A DNA stretch of 8,930 nt from Clostridia bacterium (GTDB taxonomy: Bacteria; Bacillota; Clostridia; Oscillospirales; Butyricicoccaceae), in contig JAFZPW010000123.1 in NCBI GenBank assembly GCA_017552495.1, positions 1 through 8,930 of the forward strand. The letters run 5' to 3'. Below the pieces are notes generated by a model. It made no database searches, was not told the origin of the DNA, and worked only from the letters and a program-made list of their open reading frames with translations. Shown piece after piece: positions 6,326 to 8,930 of the stretch. The position numbers were made by a program, and so were the translations under genes. Each line of letters starts with the position of its first letter. Within the stretch, counting starts at the first letter, position 1.

Positions 6326-6627
6326 TTTTTCTTTTTGCTGGGCAGCAGATATTGGGGCTCATCCGGCGACGGCCGGTAAAGCACCAGCCTGCTGCCGATG
6401 CATTGCACCGGCTCTGCGCCCAAAGCGGCGCAAAGCTGCTCGCTGGCCTCTCGCGCCGTCAGAAGCGAAGTCTCCAACACCCGCAGTTTAATCATTTCGT
6501 TTGCGTTCAGCGCCTCGTCGGCCTGTCGGCATACCGCTTCGGTGATGCCGTCTTTGCCGATCTGCTGGGTGGTGGGCAGGGTATTGGCGATTCCCCGCAA
6601 AAAGGCTCTGTCCTTACTTGTCAACAT
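6322..6627 (-). CDS. yhbY: YhbY-type RNA-binding (CRM domain) ribosome assembly protein
   Basis: The protein has 101 residues, all of it a single CRM domain: MLTSKDRAFLRGIANTL at the start, the RNA-binding GxxG loop as GKDG (24-27, often GKGG), ADEALNANEMIKLRVLE (36-52) and VQCIGSRLVLYRPS (74-87). YhbY binds pre-50S particles and is linked to large-subunit maturation. The C-terminus is a short lysine tail, PSKKKK. AAAGGAG (6634-6640) lies 6 bases before the ATG. Its TGA overlaps the ATG of the NadD fusion, so translation of the two is probably coupled. In many Firmicutes yhbY precedes nadD, yqeK and rsfS, and the same order is kept here. Confidence 0.93.
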   Translation of the reverse strand: MLTSKDRAFLRGIANTLPTTQQIGKDGITEAVCRQADEALNANEMIKLRVLETSLLTAREASEQLCAALGAEPVQCIGSRLVLYRPSPDEPQYLLPSKKKK

Positions 6628-6651
6628 AGCGTTCTCCTTTATTCTATCGCA

Positions 6652-7245
6652 TCACAGGCCGCGGGCTTCCAGTTCCGCCTTCATTTTGGCCAGCGCCCGG
6701 GCACGGTGAGAAATCTCGTTTTTCCGCTCTTGCGGGATCTGGGCAAAGGTTGCGTTTTCCTTAGGATCAAAAAATACCGGGTCATAACCGAAGCCGCCTC
6801 CGCCCCGCATTTCCCGCAGAATTTGCCCGAAGCATTCGCCTCGGACGGTAAACTCCGTCCCGTCGGGGAACACACAGGCGACGGCGGAAACGAATCGTCC
6901 GCCCCGCTGCCCGTCGGGGACGTTTTCCAGTTTTTTCAGCAAAAAATGCACCCGATCCTCGTCGCTTCCTTCACAATAGCGGGCCGAAAAGACGCCGGGT
7001 CCGCCGTTCAGCGCATCCACGGCGATACCGCTGTCGTCTGCCATGGCGGGCAGGCCGGAGGCCGCGCAGGCGGCCCGGGCCTTGATGAGAGCGTTTTCCT
7101 CAAAGGTCGTCCCGGTCTCCTCGGGATCGGTGTGGACGCCGGCTTCCTGCCTAGAGAGGAAGCGCCGCCGGTCATTCTCTAAAATAGCGCGAATTTCTTT
7201 CAATTTATGCGGATTATTGGTTGCGATCACATACGTTGTCTGCAT
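6652..7245 (-). CDS. rdgB: XTP/dITP pyrophosphatase (RdgB/HAM1 family)
   Basis: The protein has 197 residues, the usual length. It hydrolyses non-canonical purine triphosphates (XTP, ITP, dITP) to monophosphates and pyrophosphate, keeping them out of DNA and RNA. Family motifs are complete: ATNNPHKLKEI (8-18), GTTFEENALIKA (45-56), DDSGIAVDAL (70-79, with Asp71 as the expected catalytic base), GGPGVFSARY (81-90), GFGYDPVF (151-158) and EISHRARAL (177-185). The ATG at 7245 has AAAAGGAG (7253-7260) 7 bases upstream, and this site overlaps the rph stop. RdgB and RNase PH are common neighbours, sometimes fused, in bacteria. The next gene, yhbY, starts 24 bases after its stop. Confidence 0.96.
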   Translation of the reverse strand: MQTTYVIATNNPHKLKEIRAILENDRRRFLSRQEAGVHTDPEETGTTFEENALIKARAACAASGLPAMADDSGIAVDALNGGPGVFSARYCEGSDEDRVHFLLKKLENVPDGQRGGRFVSAVACVFPDGTEFTVRGECFGQILREMRGGGGFGYDPVFFDPKENATFAQIPQERKNEISHRARALAKMKAELEARGL

Positions 7246-7258
7246 AATGCCGCTCCTT

Positions 7259-7987
7259 TTATCGAAACAAATGTCCCACGGCGGCCTTTTGCGCCGCCGT
7301 CAGCCGGTCAATGCCCTTTTCGGCCAGAAGATACATTTCATCCAGCTCCTTTTTACTGAATGGCCGCTCCTCGCCAGTGCCCTGCAGTTCAATGATATTG
7401 TGCTCGTCGTCCATGATGAAATTGAAATCCACCTGTCCGCCGCTGTCCTCCGCATAATCCAGATCGCACACAGGCAGATCGTTCACAATGCCAACGCTGA
7501 CGGCCGCCACATAACGATAAAGGGGAAGCGCTACAAAAGCCCCCTGCTTCCGCAGTTTGTCCAGCGCCAGAACCAGCGCGCAAAAAGCGCCGGTGATCGA
7601 AGCGCAGCGCGTGCCGCCGTCGGCCTGAATCACATCGCAGTCGATGGTGATCGTTCGTTCGCCCAGTCCCTCCAAATCAGTGACCGAGCGCAGCGCCCGG
7701 CCGATGAGCCGCTGGATCTCGGCGGCCCGCCCGTTGAGTTTGAGCTTGCTGATGTCCCGGGGCGAGCGGGTCTGGGTTGCCCGGGGAAGCATGCTGTATT
7801 CCGCCGTGACCCATCCTCTGCCCTGTCCTTTCAGAAAGGCGGGGACGCCTTCCTCCACCGTGGCGTTGCAGATCACTCTGGTGTTTCCGCAGGTGATGAG
7901 CACGCTGCCCTCGGGATACTTGACAAAATCGGTTTCAATGGAAACGGGACGGATCTCGTCCGTCGCACGTCCGTCGTGTCTGGCCAT
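7259..7987 (-). CDS. rph: Ribonuclease PH
   Basis: The protein has 242 residues, full length for the family. RNase PH is a phosphate-dependent 3'-5' exoribonuclease that trims tRNA precursors and acts as a hexameric ring. Motifs seen are RGWVTAEYSMLPRAT (57-71), the phosphate-binding region with GRAAEIQRLIGR (86-97), DCDVIQADGGTR (116-127), and DLDYAEDSGGQVDFNFIM (175-192), which holds the metal-binding aspartates, then ELQGTGEERPF (200-210). Family members usually have MN where this has FN (188-189), a mild change. The start codon directly abuts the ftsY stop (TAAATG), and its ribosome site lies inside the end of ftsY, so the two should be co-translated. Confidence 0.97.
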   Translation of the reverse strand: MARHDGRATDEIRPVSIETDFVKYPEGSVLITCGNTRVICNATVEEGVPAFLKGQGRGWVTAEYSMLPRATQTRSPRDISKLKLNGRAAEIQRLIGRALRSVTDLEGLGERTITIDCDVIQADGGTRCASITGAFCALVLALDKLRKQGAFVALPLYRYVAAVSVGIVNDLPVCDLDYAEDSGGQVDFNFIMDDEHNIIELQGTGEERPFSKKELDEMYLLAEKGIDRLTAAQKAAVGHLFR

Positions 7988-8930
7988 TTACGCTTCCTCC
8001 TCTTCTCCGGACTCTTCGCCGCCGATATCGTCGAAAAAGGCCCGGGTAAACTCGCAGGCGTCAAATTCCAGCAGATCGTCGATCTGTTCGCCCACGCCGA
8101 TAAACTTTACAGGGATAGACATGGCCGAACTGATGTGAATGGCGATACCGCCCTTTGCGGTTCCGTCCAGTTTGGTGAGGATCAGGCCAGTGAGTTTGGT
8201 GACGCTGTTGAAGCCTTCGGCCTGACTGATGGCGTTCTGTCCCGTGGTGGCGTCCAGCACCAGAAGGGTTTCCACACTGGCATCGGGCAACTCCCGGGCG
8301 ATGACCCGGTGCATCTTTTCCAGTTCCTTCATCAGATTCTCTTTGTTATGCAGACGGCCTGCCGTGTCGCAGATCACCACGTCCACGTTCCGGGCCTTGG
8401 CTGCCGTCAACGCGTCAAAAATCACGGCGCTTGGATCGGCTCCCTCGGCGTGGCGGACAATATCCACGCCCGCCCGCTTGGCCCAGATGGCGAGTTGATC
8501 GGCGGCGGCGGCGCGGAAGGTGTCGCCGGCGGCAAAGAGCACCTTTTTCCCTTCGGCGGCCAGTTTCGCGCCCAGTTTGCCGATGGAGGTGGTCTTGCCC
8601 ACGCCGTTGACGCCCACCACAAGGATCACCGAGGGCTTGGTCGCCAGTTTCAGACCGTCGTTGGGCGCCATCTTGTCCGCCAAGATGCGAGCCAGACAAT
8701 CAATGACTGCTTCCTTTGTCTGAAGATTCTTGCGTTTGGATTGCTTCCGCAGCTCATCGATGGCCTCCGAGGCGGTATAGGCGCCGATGTCCGCCAGGAT
8801 GAGGGCGTCCTCCAGCTCGGCCAGCAGATCCTCGTCCACCTCGCGGAAGGCGGCAAACACGGCGTTGAACGCTTCGCCGGTGCTCTGCTTGGTCTTTTGC
8901 AGCCCGGCCTTGATCTTATCGAAAAATGAC
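7988..8930 (-). CDS. ftsY: Signal recognition particle receptor FtsY (5' end cut by the window)
   Basis: The frame stays open to the window edge; 313 residues are visible, starting SFFDKIKAGLQKTKQSTGEAF. This is the usual beginning of the N domain, so only a few residues may be missing unless there is an N-terminal extension. FtsY is the GTPase that docks SRP-ribosome complexes at the membrane. Visible GTPase motifs are GVNGVGKTT (106-114, P-loop), DTFRAAAADQL (136-146), CDTAGRLHNKENLM (187-200), LVLDATTGQNA (223-233), TKLDGTAKGG (252-261) and GVGEQIDDL (278-286). The GTG at 8860 is internal and not the real start. The C-terminus has a short acidic tail, EESGEEEEA. It is the most upstream gene seen in the operon and abuts rph with no gap. 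Confidence 0.97.
   Translation of the reverse strand, partial: SFFDKIKAGLQKTKQSTGEAFNAVFAAFREVDEDLLAELEDALILADIGAYTASEAIDELRKQSKRKNLQTKEAVIDCLARILADKMAPNDGLKLATKPSVILVVGVNGVGKTTSIGKLGAKLAAEGKKVLFAAGDTFRAAAADQLAIWAKRAGVDIVRHAEGADPSAVIFDALTAAKARNVDVVICDTAGRLHNKENLMKELEKMHRVIARELPDASVETLLVLDATTGQNAISQAEGFNSVTKLTGLILTKLDGTAKGGIAIHISSAMSIPVKFIGVGEQIDDLLEFDACEFTRAFFDDIGGEESGEEEEA
7996..8001 (-). promoter_or_regulatory. rph Shine-Dalgarno inside the ftsY 3' end
   Basis: AGGAGG on the - strand, 8 bases before the rph ATG 7987. The same bases encode part of the acidic FtsY tail (GEEEEA), so the Glu codons of ftsY serve as the ribosome site of the next gene. Confidence 0.8.

Noticed and set aside
4958..6379. 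Open frame of 473 codons on the + strand opposite the NadD-YqeK-RsfS gene
   Set aside because: Same codon-register shadow effect; the product is a His/Gln/Arg-rich string without motifs.
7043..8929. Open frame of 628 codons on the + strand opposite rdgB, rph and ftsY
   Set aside because: It is in register with rph and ftsY and has no motifs. The three genes on the - strand are complete and explain the sequence.

Overview
The window looks like a chromosomal core-gene region of a fairly GC-rich anaerobic Firmicute, most likely a clostridial (Oscillospiraceae/Ruminococcaceae-like) genome. This rests on the tail of an Rnf-complex RnfB gene, a Firmicute-type short S21 protein, strong purine-rich Shine-Dalgarno sites, and the classic Firmicute neighbours yhbY, nadD, yqeK and rsfS. 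The lineage is inferred from gene content and protein style, not from a search.

Layout: on the + strand, positions 1-1423 hold the 3' end of rnfB and, 31 bases later, a membrane-anchored protein that resembles remote glycoside-hydrolase-like (DUF4015-type) barrels. A perfect 18-bp bidirectional terminator hairpin (1427-1468) separates this convergent pair from everything else. All remaining genes are on the - strand. In transcription order, right to left, they are ftsY (cut by the window edge), rph, rdgB, yhbY, a single ORF fusing NadD, YqeK and RsfS, leuS, rpsU and a small polytopic membrane protein.

From ftsY to leuS the genes are packed with gaps of 0-24 bases or overlaps, so they probably form one operon. 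Its products cover membrane targeting of ribosomes (FtsY), tRNA 3'-end trimming (RNase PH), nucleotide-pool cleaning (RdgB), ribosome assembly (YhbY), NAD synthesis (NadD), dinucleotide-polyphosphate hydrolysis (YqeK), ribosome silencing (RsfS) and tRNA charging (LeuRS). rpsU has its own consensus promoter (TTGACA, 17 bases, TATAAT) directly after leuS and a terminator directly after its stop. The last membrane protein gene lies beyond that terminator with no visible promoter of its own.

The most notable item is the NadD-YqeK-RsfS triple fusion. An intact Shine-Dalgarno and ATG remain exactly at the RsfS boundary, so the locus may make both a 506-residue fusion and a free 122-residue RsfS. 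LeuRS is also unusual in two signature motifs: KMGKR in place of KMSKS, and TTCIET in place of TTRPDT in the editing domain. I see no mobile element, CRISPR array, tRNA or rRNA gene, and no stretch over 300 bases without a gene. I found no wholly new multi-gene system; the novelty is in the fusion, the LeuRS variants and the unassigned membrane proteins.
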